Positions 51,283-62,669 of a stretch of DNA of 64,000 bases are shown here, piece after piece. The number at the start of each line of letters is the position of its first letter. Within the stretch, counting starts at the first letter, position 1. The stretch is from Pseudoscleropodium purum (Eukaryota; Streptophyta; Bryopsida; Hypnales; Brachytheciaceae). Under the pieces are notes generated by a model, which saw only the letters and a list, made by a program, of their open reading frames with translations, had not been told where the DNA came from and did not search any database. The translations under genes were made by a program, and so were the position numbers. The stretch is taken from positions 37,181,063 to 37,245,062 of the forward strand of contig OZ017795.1 in NCBI GenBank assembly GCA_963969395.1, in the 5' to 3' direction.

Positions 51283-54203
51283 TCATCTCAATTCTACCGG
51301 AGCTTTGAATGCCAAGGGAAGGTACCACTCAGGACCAAAACCCGCCGCAGCGCGAGCGGCGTCGTTGAACGGCGGCTTCAAAGGCCCTCGAAAGTACTTC
51401 CGCACCACGCCATGGAACGCTGCCACGACTTCTGAAGTCGATTCACCATTCTCGGAAGTCAAATCTTCATTCTCGGAAGTCGATTCTCCATTCTTGCAAG
51501 TCAAGTCTCCATTGTCTCCATTCTGGGAAGCCGATTGTCCATTCTTGCAAGTCGATTCTCCAGTTTTGGAAGTCCTCTCTCCATTTTCGGAGGGTAATTC
51601 TTTCTCACAGGAACCATCTGCATCTTCGGACTTCAATTCTCTCGCACCATTGTTGGGCTCCTGACTACTAGTACTAGTCTTCTTCTTAGCTGCTTCGGAG
51701 AGTGAGAGCTTCCTTGCTATGTCCTCTACTGGAATGCTTGCTCCATCATGAGCCTTTGCATTCTCCCGGAGACAGAGAAAGGAGAACCACTTCACCCCAG
51801 CTGCACAATGGGTGATCTCTTCAGGGTATATCACGGATTCCAGCAGCTTGGCAGTCTCTTCGTCCCCGCCTCTTCGGAACCGGCCCACAGTGGTTGGCAA
51901 CACGTCTAAACCTCGCGCCTGTGAGCACAGACAATTGGACGACTACGGTTTAGGGCTTAGGGTTTAGGGTCCTCTTCTCTTTACCAACAATAAGTCACGT
52001 ATTTATACACTGGATTGAAATTATTAGCAAATGATAGAACTGTGATTTTGAGTATATGTCTGCGGTCACTGAATTGTTAAGGGGAAGAGGGTTATCTATT
52101 GTCCGTAATCTACAACTTCCCACTTTGAAATTGCATAAGAAATCGTTACACTGGGCGATAAAGATTTGAGTCTGGCTTCTGCAGTACCCAAAGGTACCTC
52201 TTCAGTGATTTCGCAATGGAAGCATACTCCTATATAATAGTTACAGTGACACAAATAGTATCCTCTGCCTTTGGTGTAATTAGATTCTCTGAGGATTGTG
52301 AAGTGAATTGAGCATGAAATAGGGTTTCGAGAATAGAATATCTGACCTCGTGTACACAGTGCTCCACTGCCAACCTTGCTTTGAGATCATGCGCGGTAGC
52401 CTCCGCCGAGTCCCACAGACCATCATGGGCAGGCAATGCGCCATAGCTCGAGTTGATCTCTGTCAACCTCGCTGCCAGTAATCGAAAATGCCGACCCTCA
52501 TCTTGCGCCACTCTCACAAAGTCGTCAAAAAACTCTCGCGGCATCGCCTCCGCCTTCCCAAACCGAGCAATGATATCCTGCAACCCAATGGAAGCAGAAT
52601 TACGAAGTACAGTGCTATCTATGATAAAAGGTGCCACCAAAATCCCTGTTGCTGTACAATAAGGAACCTCTTGTTTGTTACATAGTGCCCTTGGAACCAC
52701 CCGCAACCATTGTAACAGAGGAAAATAAACTTTCAAATGAATGACAGTCACGTAGCTAACACAGCAAATAGACTATTGTTAAACGATGTTTCAATCATAT
52801 CCATCTCACCATACACTAATACAAGGAGTTGAATTAGCATTAAACGTAGACTAAATTGTGTATCATACATCAAAATAGAATAAGCGGTGCAGTGACAACC
52901 AAAAACCAAGAGGTGGAACTGATAAAATAAGTGTTGCAGAGGTAATTCCAAGACAATGCATCTCAAATCGATGTCAAGTGATCAGAATTCATATGAATAT
53001 CCTAAAAAACAAAGTTACAATTTCTGTCAAAGAAAGTAAGATTGGTTGATAGGTACTTACCCAGCTCAAATCGATGGCCCAGCTTTCGGTGTGCACAAGG
53101 CTATGCACGAGCGCCTGCCTGCTCTGCAGGCTCCCGCCCCGTCCCAGCTTGGGCATGTCGCGTGGAGCCACCAAGCGCACCTGTCACCAGCCATAGCCAT
53201 GCCATGCTCCTCACTGGCTCATTCATTCTCGCCTTTCTGCCAAGTGCAAGCTCACTTGCCAATGTCTATCAATCCATTCATCCCATCCCCTCTAGTCTTT
53301 TTACCTTCGCCCTCCTTCTCACAGTTCACCAACCACTACGAGCCCGTATTTGGCCCCACGTATGTGCCCCAAACTCTCATACCAAGATATTCTGTTACGA
53401 GTTTTTAATTCGTATTGCATATCACCTCCGTTCTCACAACAGAAAAGCTCGCAGTCTAATACTCCCTGTTATGAAAAGTCAGAATCAACTCTCTGAGCTA
53501 GGTGGATTCTATTCGAAGAGTTATGTTACAATCATTCTCCATGCTAACTACTTCTTCGTTGTCTCCCATTCTTCTTCATCTCAAATTAAATTGGGTTTCC
53601 TACGATGTAGCGGAACTGAACTGGCCCACAAGAGAAGACAATTTCATAATCGTGATCCAAAATTCTAATACGGGACTAACACTTCGAACCCAATATAGAA
53701 ACAAACCTGCAAAATCGTGAGATCTAACACCCCTTTGAAAGCTCTTACTCTAAGAAGACCAAGTCCCGCATGGTCCTGAGCCACCCCGTAATTGACGAGA
53801 AAGAAAAACATCCACGTCCACTAGAACAGCTAGAGCGACCACCGACACGACCACAGTTCTTCAAACTAGTAGAACAACCGAAGAAGCCTCGTACGCAATT
53901 AATAGCAAAACCATAGCTTAGGGCTCCGATCCCCCAATTTAGCACGAGAGAAAGAGCCAAAAAGCTCCAGAGACTTACAATGTCGAGGCGCGCGGGTCGC
54001 GACGGCACAACAAGGAGGGGTCCTTCAACTTCGTACGGGATTCGCATAGCACCCTGCAGCCATAAAGTGGCGGCGAGGTCGCCGTACTGAGCTTTCCGCC
54101 ATGGATCGCCTTCCTGTAGCACCTTCAACGCCGCCTGCTCCAGCGTATCGGAGCTCACGGGTGCCCCACCCCCGCTCCCGTGCAGTGTCTTCGATTCTAC
54201 CAT
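51283..54203 (-). CDS. DUF455 family ferritin-like protein (4 exons, 403 aa)
   Basis: Exons on the minus strand are 54203-53979, 53180-53061, 52577-52347 and 51918-51283 (1212 nt, all phase 0). The family (DUF455, found in bacteria and plants) has a four-helix ferritin-like fold. Its function is not established. Candidate di-iron ligands are visible: E107 in HSLVHTESW, E142/H145 in DEGRH, and E226/H229 in EEITH. Conserved blocks include MPKLGRGGSLQSRQALVHSL, GLDVLPTTVGRF and the C-terminal YFRGPLKPPFN...AGFGPEWY. Residues about 270-356 are a low-complexity insertion of Ser/Glu/Asn/Gly repeats. The start at 54203 is preferred because an in-frame Met at 54440 lies upstream of the TATA box at 54423-54430, so the 79-residue extension would not be transcribed. 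Residues near the start (EQAALKVLQEGDP) match the family's helical N-terminus as I recall it. Confidence 0.9.
51430..51588. repeat. Coding minisatellite in exon 4 of the DUF455 gene
   Basis: Units of 27-36 bp encode variants of SENGESTS, CKNGESTS and SENEDLT (residues 303-355). The + strand shows recurrent TCGGAAGTCGATTCTCCATT. All unit lengths are multiples of three, so the frame is kept. Confidence 0.85.
51943..51971. repeat. Telomere-like GGTTTAGGG units in DUF455 intron 3
   Basis: GGTTTAGGGCTTAGGGTTTAGGG contains three TTTAGGG-type units (one degenerate), the plant telomere repeat. It begins about 25 bp upstream of the exon 4 acceptor on the minus strand. Confidence 0.8.
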
Positions 54204-54422
54204 CGGAGTTATGGCGTTTCTCAATCGAATGACAGAACATGAAAGTTGAAGTGACGGTTGTAAAGAAATTGTCACAGCGGTATGTGTGGCGATGATCGCG
54301 CGATGACTCGGGATGAGGAAAACAGAGAGGAGACGAAGACGAAGATGCTGTCTGCCTGGGCTAGTGAGATCTGGGCCGTCCGTCCGGTCAATGAATCGAG
54401 GGCCTTGGTCACTAGGGGACAG

Positions 54423-54430
54423 CTTATATA
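54423..54430 (-). promoter_or_regulatory. TATA box of the DUF455 gene
   Basis: TATATAAG reads on the minus strand 220 bp upstream of the chosen start codon. A transcript start near 54393 would exclude the upstream in-frame Met at 54440. Confidence 0.6.
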
Positions 54431-54919
54431 CCCGTTTCATATCCGTAGACGAGGGACCCTATATTCGAACACCTTGTGCAGGGTTTATGGTTTTGGGGGA
54501 AACCCATGGAAATTATTATTTACCAGCAATGATAAATTTGCCTTCTATTTTGTTATGGAATTCATAAATTTTTATTTCTCTGCATCTAATAAAAAATTGA
54601 TGGTGTCGGATTCCAAATATGAATTCAATTTTTTCAAATTTTCTCATTTATCCATGATTGGGCTATGCTTTGGTGAATTCTTCCTAGCTCTATATTACGT
54701 ACAATTGAACAAACTAATTAAAAGATGCCCTTCCATATACTTAGTTTGGTAGGTGAGAGGTTCACCAATTTTATAGATTGCTTTATGTTTGAACCAAGAC
54801 AAGAAAATCAAAAATTCTTTGCACTTTTCATGCATAACAAAGTTCATACGCAAAGAATCAATGACATTAGATGAAATTTAGCAAGAGGGATGTGTGTTCC
54901 CTTGCCTAAATTTGAGTTC

Positions 54920-55126
54920 CTGGAATAAGTGCACTGCTCCACAACAGCTACGTGACGTGGCACAACGACTGCCATATCACTTTTTCTTCTTTTTTTCTAA
55001 AAAAAATTTCAACTTTTTTTTGCATTTGAAAATTTGAAAAAATAATTCTGACAGCGGTTGTTCACAGACTACTTGGAGAACATAATCGGGAATAGGCCCA
55101 AACAGCCTTCTAGACCTCAAAAAAAC
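54920..55126. mobile_element. Diverged relative of the 15821-16098 MITE
   Basis: The right end GGCCCAAACAGCCTTCTAGA...ACATCTAATGC parallels GGCCTAAAACAGCCCTCCCGA...ATCCTCTAATGC. Both have a central ACGT-containing segment followed by A/T runs. The left end is degraded. Confidence 0.55.
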
Positions 55127-55206
55127 ATCTAATGCCTCAATCCAATTCCATTTCTATTGCTACTTTAGTTGACAAAGTAGTGTACATTGATAATAGTTAG
55201 TAAATT

Positions 55207-55260
55207 TTTATGTAGGACTATACTTAAAAATTCACTTAAAACGTTCCTTTTCTTGTAGTG
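55207..55260. mobile_element. CACTA-type terminus, solitary
   Basis: The segment TAGGACTATACTTAAAAA...CCTTTTCTTGTAGTG matches the right arm of the 20953-21176 element. Its last nine bases are the exact complement of CACTACAAG. The opposite end was not found. Confidence 0.7.
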
Positions 55261-55299
55261 CATAGAAATATCCATTTTCATTTGGTGTCAAATCTATAG

Positions 55300-57380
55300 A
55301 TTCCATCATGTTAAATAAATGGCAACAACACCATGTTTTTTGTTGATACTAGTACACCTTTGACTTCTTCCATGTCTGTTTCAACACTTTTTCCTTCTAC
55401 ATTTTCTACATCATGAGCAAACTTTGAATGTGATTCAACAATATGACCAATACTTAGTTGTTCTTCATTGTTTGAACCAAGAATTACAACATTTTATCGT
55501 TGTCATGTGTTAAAAAAATCAACCAATAAGTCAAGTTCATTGTGAAATTGGCAACAAAAGTTCACAATTATGAAGATATAAAAGGAAAGATTGGTAAAAG
55601 GCTTGAGGAAAAGTTGTACCATACAATCATATAAAAAAAGAAAAAATGATAGTATAATTGTAGGCTACTTCCAATTAAATGATTTTTTATTTCATAGTCT
55701 CTAATGACTCCTGAGCTTCATTTATATATAGTGGTAAAATAGGAGCATGGAGTTGGACATTGTTTACTATTGTTAAGTAAAAGCTTAACTACAAGGTTTA
55801 TTTTTTTCATTTGAGCTGTAGCATCTAAATAAAAAATAAACAACATGTTTAAAGCAAAAATTGAAAGGGACCATGTCAAAGACTCACTTCATGAACAAAA
55901 AACATATAAAACAAGGAAAAAAGTGTCAATTGATGACATAAAAGATAATTGTCCTTGTTCATTCTAATACTCTCATACATTTGGATGCCTTTAAGACATG
56001 GTCTTTGTATATATTACATACCCTTTATTGCTTTAGACTAAAAAAGAGAAGACTTTGTATTGACAATTTAAATTACATGTGAGGAATTTTGAATAGGATT
56101 TTCTTTAAAAAAACAAGTGAGTATTACAATGGCAAAGACTCTCTTAAAGTAGGCACTTGTTCATTCTAGATTGAAGGGGAGTAATCCTTGCATCTATAGG
56201 AGCTACAAGTAGGAATCTCAAAAGTGAAAGTGAAACACAAAATGGAAAATATTTAAATTCCTTAAACAAGGTTTGACTTTGATTAAGGACAAGGGAACAA
56301 AGTCAAATTGAAGAATATTTGACTTCAAATGAAGATGCTAAGAATTAGTTATACTTACATTACTTAGAAGAAATTAAGCAAGCTTTGTCTCTAATGTTTG
56401 TTTGATTCCTTAAGCAATTTGCAAACAATTAGGAAGTTTGAATTTGATAGATGTGTGTTTCAAAATATCTTAAGAGAAGAGACCTTTAAAGGAAGAAAGG
56501 AAAGGATATTTTAAGGAGGAAAGTAATAGACTTCTAAGTTATTGTATTTTTCTATTAAATATTATGTTCAAACATCAAAAAATATAAGATGGAAATCAAT
56601 AGATACAACAACAAGAATACAATTATGATCCACAATGATAGGACTATTATTACATCAGTGGAATTCAAGGTATGTGTTTGAATTTTTTTTCCTCCATTCA
56701 TCCCATTTCACAAGAACATCAAATTAAAATTAGATGTATCAACTTAGAAGTAGAAAGTCAAGTCAAACCATTAAGAAGTTGTCAAATTCAAACTTTGAAA
56801 TTAGAATTGATTAGTTAATTTTCTTAGCTTGCGAAAAACATCTTGAACTCCAAAAATAAATAAATAAATTCAAGAAGTTGTGCTTGGTTGAAAATTAGTA
56901 GTTGTTGTGCTTGATTGAAAATTTGTTCAAAAAAGATGCAAAAACAATAAAAAGAGAATACTTGAAAATATATTTGTCTTTTTCACTAGATGGAATAGCT
57001 ATATAAATTCAAAATGTGATTGAAGTGTCTAATTGAACATGGTGCAATACAAATCATTCAGATATGACATGTATCATCCACTATTTGACTATTTGAGCAT
57101 AATAAGAAAATAGGAACAAGGACAAGGGCAAAGCCGCCCTCAATGTTCGTACAAGTCATGAAGTTTGGTCCATATGGAAACACAAAGGAGGCTTTTTTTA
57201 AGAATTTGTTGGAAAAAAACCTCCCATATTTATCTGGATTACAATGAATTTTACATATGTGAATTTCCTTTAGTTGCTGCTGGTCATGTCATTGGTCATT
57301 ACTAGTATGATTCCTATGCACTAGTATAAATAGTGACTATTTTATATTTCATTATTTATTCATGAAAAGTAACTAAATTT
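55300..57380. other. AT-rich intergenic DNA
   Basis: No gene, long repeat or RNA gene was recognised here. Confidence 0.5.
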
Positions 57381-57601
57381 CTGAAATGTACACACTCCCG
57401 TTACTATTTCGCCCATAATGGGCTTTGCTCCCATTCTGCCCGTAATGGGGTAGTTTACTTTGCATGTTGAATACATGATCTGTTGGAAGCTCTCTTTCGC
57501 ACCATGAAAGGGTCCGTGTGGAAACCCTAATCGCTCCTCCGCAGCCCACGTTGGTGTTGAAGAATATGGCCATTTCGGTTTAATTCGTGGGGTGGTTTTC
57601 T

Positions 57602-57719
57602 GTGAGAGTTCAATTAAACACTGCGAGGGAGGACTTGGACAAGACGGCGGACGACTTGAAGGCGCTGCAGAGCCTGGGCCAAATTATCGACGTGGTATTG
57701 AGACAAGTGCATTTCGAAC
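57602..57719 (+). pseudogene. Fragment resembling proteasome ATPase subunit RPT4
   Basis: The frame reads TAREDLDKTADDLKALQSLG, then QIIDVVLRQVHFER. From memory, the N-terminal coiled-coil and OB-fold region of plant RPT4 (26S proteasome regulatory particle ATPase) has the blocks KTEDDLKALQSVGQIIGEVL and RQLDDER at this place. An in-frame TAA lies at 57581, and there is no nearby ATG in frame. The similarity stops at GAACGAT followed by GTGAGT, a good donor, so this looks like one exon of a former gene or a captured gene fragment. No further RPT4 exons were found downstream. It could serve as a leader exon of the glycosidase gene, but nothing shows this. Confidence 0.6.
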
Positions 57720-57724
57720 GATGT

Positions 57725-59200
57725 GAGTGTTTCGCTACCTTTTCTGTTCTTTAAGACTCGCTGATCGATTTCCCACTTCGTGAGAGCGCGATTCTTGGGA
57801 AATTGGATGGTTAGATTCAGTGGGAGACCAGAACATGAGCGACCCTCACTCTTTTTGTGAAAACTGAAATCATCAATGGCGACGGTATGTATTGTTTTAA
57901 ATGCCCGATTGAACCCAAGTGCAACCTTATCACAAATCCTGTCACGAATTCAATAGCGTGTAGAGGAAGACTGTCACATTTGATAGTGCTTCTGTTGAGC
58001 TCGATTCTGTAGACAGTTGCTGCTTAGCTTCCAGGGAGACGAGTAGATCAGCGGGTCTTTCCATGGTGGCTGAATTATGAGTTCTGGAGTACTTCTGTGT
58101 GAGTGTCGTCCTGTTGTCTTCTAGGGATTTATTAGGAGCATGGAGAAACTTTGTGGCACATTGGGCCTATTTTGAGGGTTCTCCTGGTTTCTGAATGTAG
58201 ATTGCGAAGGTGGATTGCGAAGACCGTCACTTCATGGGAATCTGTGACTTCGTGATGTGCAATTCGGTCTACTCTTTGTCACGTTCATCACTTGCATGGA
58301 CTTCTGAAGCAGTTCAGTGAGTGCGTTGTCCTGTTCTTACCGATACCGTGTGTCTGATGTTCGTGTTGAGCTTCTGCAGCAGATTACTAGCAACAGAATT
58401 TTTGGATTTAATGTGACCACCGACATGTCCATGGTCAGTGTCGTGTTCATAATATAGAATTTCGTAGAGTAAGTTCCACTGCATTTCTGTTGCCTCATTT
58501 CGTACCTCACTTTACGGTTTCACTTGCCGAGACAGTCATTGGTGGTAGCGTTCACTCAGAATGTGCTGATTGCAGAGCGGATGTCCACCTCGTTTTAACC
58601 TGTGTTTCCCTCCATTCATTGTTCTAGTTTGAAGGTGCTCTTCTGCGCGCATGCATACCAAACATAGATGTTCTAGATACATGGAGATGACTTTGTTGTT
58701 CTCATCATTTGTATTGTATCCTATGTGCAGGTGATGATAACATAAACTCGAATCCGTGTGAGAAAGAATGCCACCTATATGTGCCTCATTCACAGTCTTC
58801 AGGTCTGGTCGTGTGTGTTCAGCAGCCATAGAGTTTGTTGCAGCAGGAAAGTGAATTGCACCATAGTGATGACGTGCTGATTCACAGCTTCACATCGGAA
58901 TTAAAATTTTCAAGGAAAGCCAGCAAGTGTTCTGCGTCCACATTTCTGACTAGCATGTCTCAGAAATCATAAGCTCATTTCAAGAACCACAGTTTATGAA
59001 CTTTGCAGAGTAGCGGTTACACCGAGTAGCTGTTTCATTACAACAAACAAGAAAATAAGACGCGCCATTGACTCTGAACGAACGGTGCCACATGCGGTCG
59101 TCACTATAGCCAGGGAGGTGGTCGTTACTGCCATTGACAAGGGAGTCACTGTTGCAATACGAAGGGCATTGGCAATCTCAGCCGCAGGCTGCCAGTCAGC
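57725..59200. other. Non-AT-rich stretch upstream of the glycosidase gene, no coding exon identified
   Basis: The composition resembles transcribed leader or intron sequence rather than the surrounding AT-rich DNA. The 97-codon minus-strand frame at 58536-58829 has no recognised domain. Leader exons and introns of the downstream gene are the likeliest content, by inference. Confidence 0.35.
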
Positions 59201-59210
59201 AGCACGAGTG

Positions 59211-62200
59211 ATGGAATGGGGTGGTGGCTCTAGGAGGGCTCAGACCCGAGTTGCCACCATCGCTCGACATATATCACCAGCTCCGTGTTCAGCTGCAAAT
59301 CCGTTTATGGTAAGTTGTGTGACCTTTCAATAGTATTTTTCCATAGGGATCATGTTTCGATCACAAAAACCTAACAGATCATGGAATTCTAACAGGGGAT
59401 TACTCAAGTGACTGACGATGGCGGAATACAAATCAAAGCGGATGTGAGAGATGCTCTGGAGAGAGGTCTCCCTGTAGTTGCTCTAGAATCGACCATTATA
59501 TCTCATGGTACGTTGTTCGAACTATGACATATAAATCACAAATACGAATTGACTCCAAGGAAATTAATTAACTTGCAAAAGTTGAGAATGCCAGCTGCGA
59601 CTTAATACTTAAATACTAAATCTATCTCGATTTGTAATTGGGAATGTGAGCTAGGAATCGAGACCCTTGGGGGTTATGATTCTGTTGAGATTGGTAGCTT
59701 AGAGGGTCTGCTTAAGACCTACATAATTTGTTTCCTATGACTTTAGCTAGTTCCTTAACATTACAATCTTAAGATATTAAGAACCGCAAGGCAAAGGCCT
59801 TTGGTTTTATTGCTGGGTGCCATGTTATGATGCAGGTATGCCATATCCACTGAACTTCGAAACTGCCAAAGAAGTGGAATTCATTGTGCGAGAGAGTGGT
59901 GCTGTACCTGCCACCATAGCGATCATGGACGGCGTCCCTTGCATTGGTATAACCTCAAACTTAACGTGCTATTTCTAATATATCTAGTCCTTGCCATCGT
60001 ATTTTGTTTATGCACCAGTTCTGTCTCGGTCAATTCCCATTATGGTTTGATGATGTCCCTCTACTACAGTTGTTTCGCATGTATTCCTTTCCACTGGTAG
60101 TGCGCATGTGTAACAGCAGGTGGTGTTTTTTACGGCAGGTCTGGAGGAGGGTGAATTACAAAAACTTGCGCAACTCGGGAAAAGCGCGAAAAAGACTGCT
60201 CGTAGAGATATTGCCCATGTTGTAAGTTCTTGGTTCTTTGTTTGTGGGTAGAAGATTGAGCAATTTTCTTAATATGAATCTTGCTGCTTTCATACCTATC
60301 CTATTGTTTGGTCTTAAAAGTTGTGGTCATGATTTCAGATTGCGAGAAAAGTGACAGGGGCGACCACAGTATCTGCCACCATGTTTTTTGCGGCAAAAGT
60401 TAGCCATCATCCTCCAAATCCTTTTCCTGACAACTCCGCCGATTGTGTTGCTTTCCAGTTGACATATGGATTTGGCATAGATCTTGGATTTTTCAACATG
60501 AATGATATTTGTTAGTTCACCAGCTCCGGTCTTATGGTTTTCTTATCATGACCATGCTTGTAGGCGGGCATCAGTGTTTTCGTGACTGGCGGCATTGGGG
60601 GCGTCCATCGAGAGGGTGAATCCAGTGAGATTTCGGATACTTATTGTAGCTTGCTCTTCCTGATTAGTTGTAAACCCAAGCAGGGTGCACTTTGTTTACT
60701 CTTCTGCTAATGTTCCATTTGTTGACAGGGTTTTCAGTAAACGTCGATTGTTTCAGGAACCCTTAAACTGTAGTATAAAAGAAGAGGTCTATCTATGGTC
60801 AGAGTGATCATATGGAGGCCTCCTCATATATCACTGAGACCTCTTAATGAATTATGGGGGAAGATCCTCTTCATGATGTCGTCTAAAAACTTCCGAATCA
60901 GTCTAATTTTACTGAAAACCTTGTTTATAGCATCATGTCTTTCAGGGAATTCTTGTTAAAGTGTGCTGATGTTATGTGGTTTGTGGACGTGATTTTGCAG
61001 CCATGGATGTGTCCTCAGATTTGACTGAACTTGGACGAACAGCTGTTACCGTTGTGTGTGCTGGCGTCAAATCTATACTTGATATTCCAAGAACGCTCGA
61101 GTATCTAGTATGTTCCATGAACCTTTCAACTGCCCCTTCATGTGCTGCAAAGTAGTTGCATAGAAATTTGCTTGCTGAGCATGCTCCTGATCTGGAAACA
61201 CTTGCTTGCAGGAAACTCAAGGAGTGACAGTGATTGCCTACGGAACTGATGAATTTCCAGCTTTCTTCACTCCAAGAAGTGGTTGCAAGGTAGGCATCGT
61301 CCTCATAAAATTTGTATAATGTATTCAATATTCCTCCTGTGCGCACCTTGGGCAAAGCAGTGCTCTTGTTTGCCAACAGTTTCTCAATTTCTGTTGGTAG
61401 AATTGAACTTTTCCTGAGTCCAACATGTGCATGGTGCAGGCCCCATCTCGGTTGGATACTCCAGAAGAATGTGCTGCAGTAACTGGTAAATCTTACGTTG
61501 CTTTTTGACATCTTGTCAAACAATTGAACATCTGGCGTCATGGGAAGTGTTTTCTTCTTTTGTAGTCGAGTTACTCAAAAATAGAGCGGAGAAGTTTAAT
61601 GAACGAGTTCAGAAGAATTGTTTCTAGACAAGTGAGAGTTTACGGTATTGTGATCTGTTTTTTTCCGTTCATGATCTCTTGCTTGCTTGACAGAAGTGTT
61701 TTTTGTGTCGCATGGCTTCATTCTGTACTGCAGCAGCGAATTTGAGTGTGGGTCTACAAAGCGGGATCCTAGTAGCCGTGCCTGTTCCAGCCCATTTCGC
61801 TGCCGCAGCTGAGCCTGTAGAGACTGCCATTCAGATCTCCTTGAAAGATTTGAAGTAAGTTTCTGGCCCGAAATAGTAATTGCATTTATTGCTTTAGGAA
61901 TGGCATCACGAAATCAAACGTCCTGATGAGAGTTTCAATGAATTTCGACTATATCTGAACCTTCGAAGTTCATCAGCCAGCCATACAGAATTCAAATTTA
62001 ACGAAGTCAATTCTTGTTCGTTGGATCTATTCCATCAATCATTGTCCAATTTTTTAAAGTTTTGGTCAAAAATCACTTCAATTGTCATTTCATGAGTCAT
62101 GATTTTGATTTGTGGTCTGTTTTGAACACTTTTAAGAAGATTTCAGGCATTTTTTGAAGTCGTTTTCATTGCTTCTGAATCATCAATTTAGGGAGGAACA

Positions 62201-62666
62201 GCTCTATGAGAGCTTGGTACCTGCCTGACATTTGACCTATATTTCTCCTAGATAATGATTTGGTCTAAAGTTACTTAAATTTTAGTATTAGACCGATTCA
62301 CACGTGTCAGAATACGACAACTGTTGGGGTTGTGAAGGATCTTTCTGACAGGTACGTGACTTTCTGTTTATGACAGAGAGAACAACATTACTGGGGCTGC
62401 AATAACCCCTTATGTACTGAAACGTGTCAACGAGCTGACTGGAGGGGCCTCACTGGCTGCAAGTATCCTTTATCCAATAGAACTGATTTCATGATTGGTT
62501 TTGTTTTGCTTCTAGTTATGAATTCTCAGTTTCATGAACAAACCACACATGGTTTTCGTGGTGCGTTTCCTTGACGCCCACTTCAGATATTGCTTTGATT
62601 AAAAATAATGCGAGGGTTGGATCACAAATTGCCATTGCCACTGCAGGATTATTGGAGGGATCATGA
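59211..62666 (+). CDS. Pseudouridine-5'-phosphate glycosidase (12 exons, 347 aa)
   Basis: Exons are 59211-59309, 59396-59507, 59836-59946, 60139-60221, 60339-60398, 60564-60624, 61001-61107, 61212-61289, 61440-61485, 61734-61854, 62377-62462 and 62587-62666 (1044 nt, consistent phases). The enzyme splits pseudouridine 5'-phosphate into ribose 5-phosphate and uracil, the second step of pseudouridine salvage. Plants pair it with a pseudouridine kinase in the peroxisome. Family blocks are [14 protein letters not shown] (E64), [14 protein letters not shown] (D178), AGVKSILDI with the Schiff-base lysine candidate K199, [20 protein letters not shown], and [20 protein letters not shown] (N311). These correspond to active-site residues known in bacterial PsuG. 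The first 63 residues are less conserved. The ATG at 59211 is the first in frame in its exon, but an upstream exon cannot be excluded. The kinase partner is not in this window and the protein is not fused to one. Confidence 0.9.
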
Positions 62667-62669
62667 CCG

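Noticed and set aside
51430..51588. Spaced repeats considered as a CRISPR array
   Set aside because: The units are contiguous, in frame, within a eukaryotic exon, and have no unique spacers.
53042..53668. 208-codon plus-strand frame over DUF455 exon 2 and intron 1
   Set aside because: It is antisense to a conserved exon, with no domain or splice support.
53745..54440. 231-codon minus-strand frame giving the DUF455 protein a long N-terminus
   Set aside because: Its first Met lies upstream of the TATA box, and its C-terminal end reads through a good donor at 53978 into intron.
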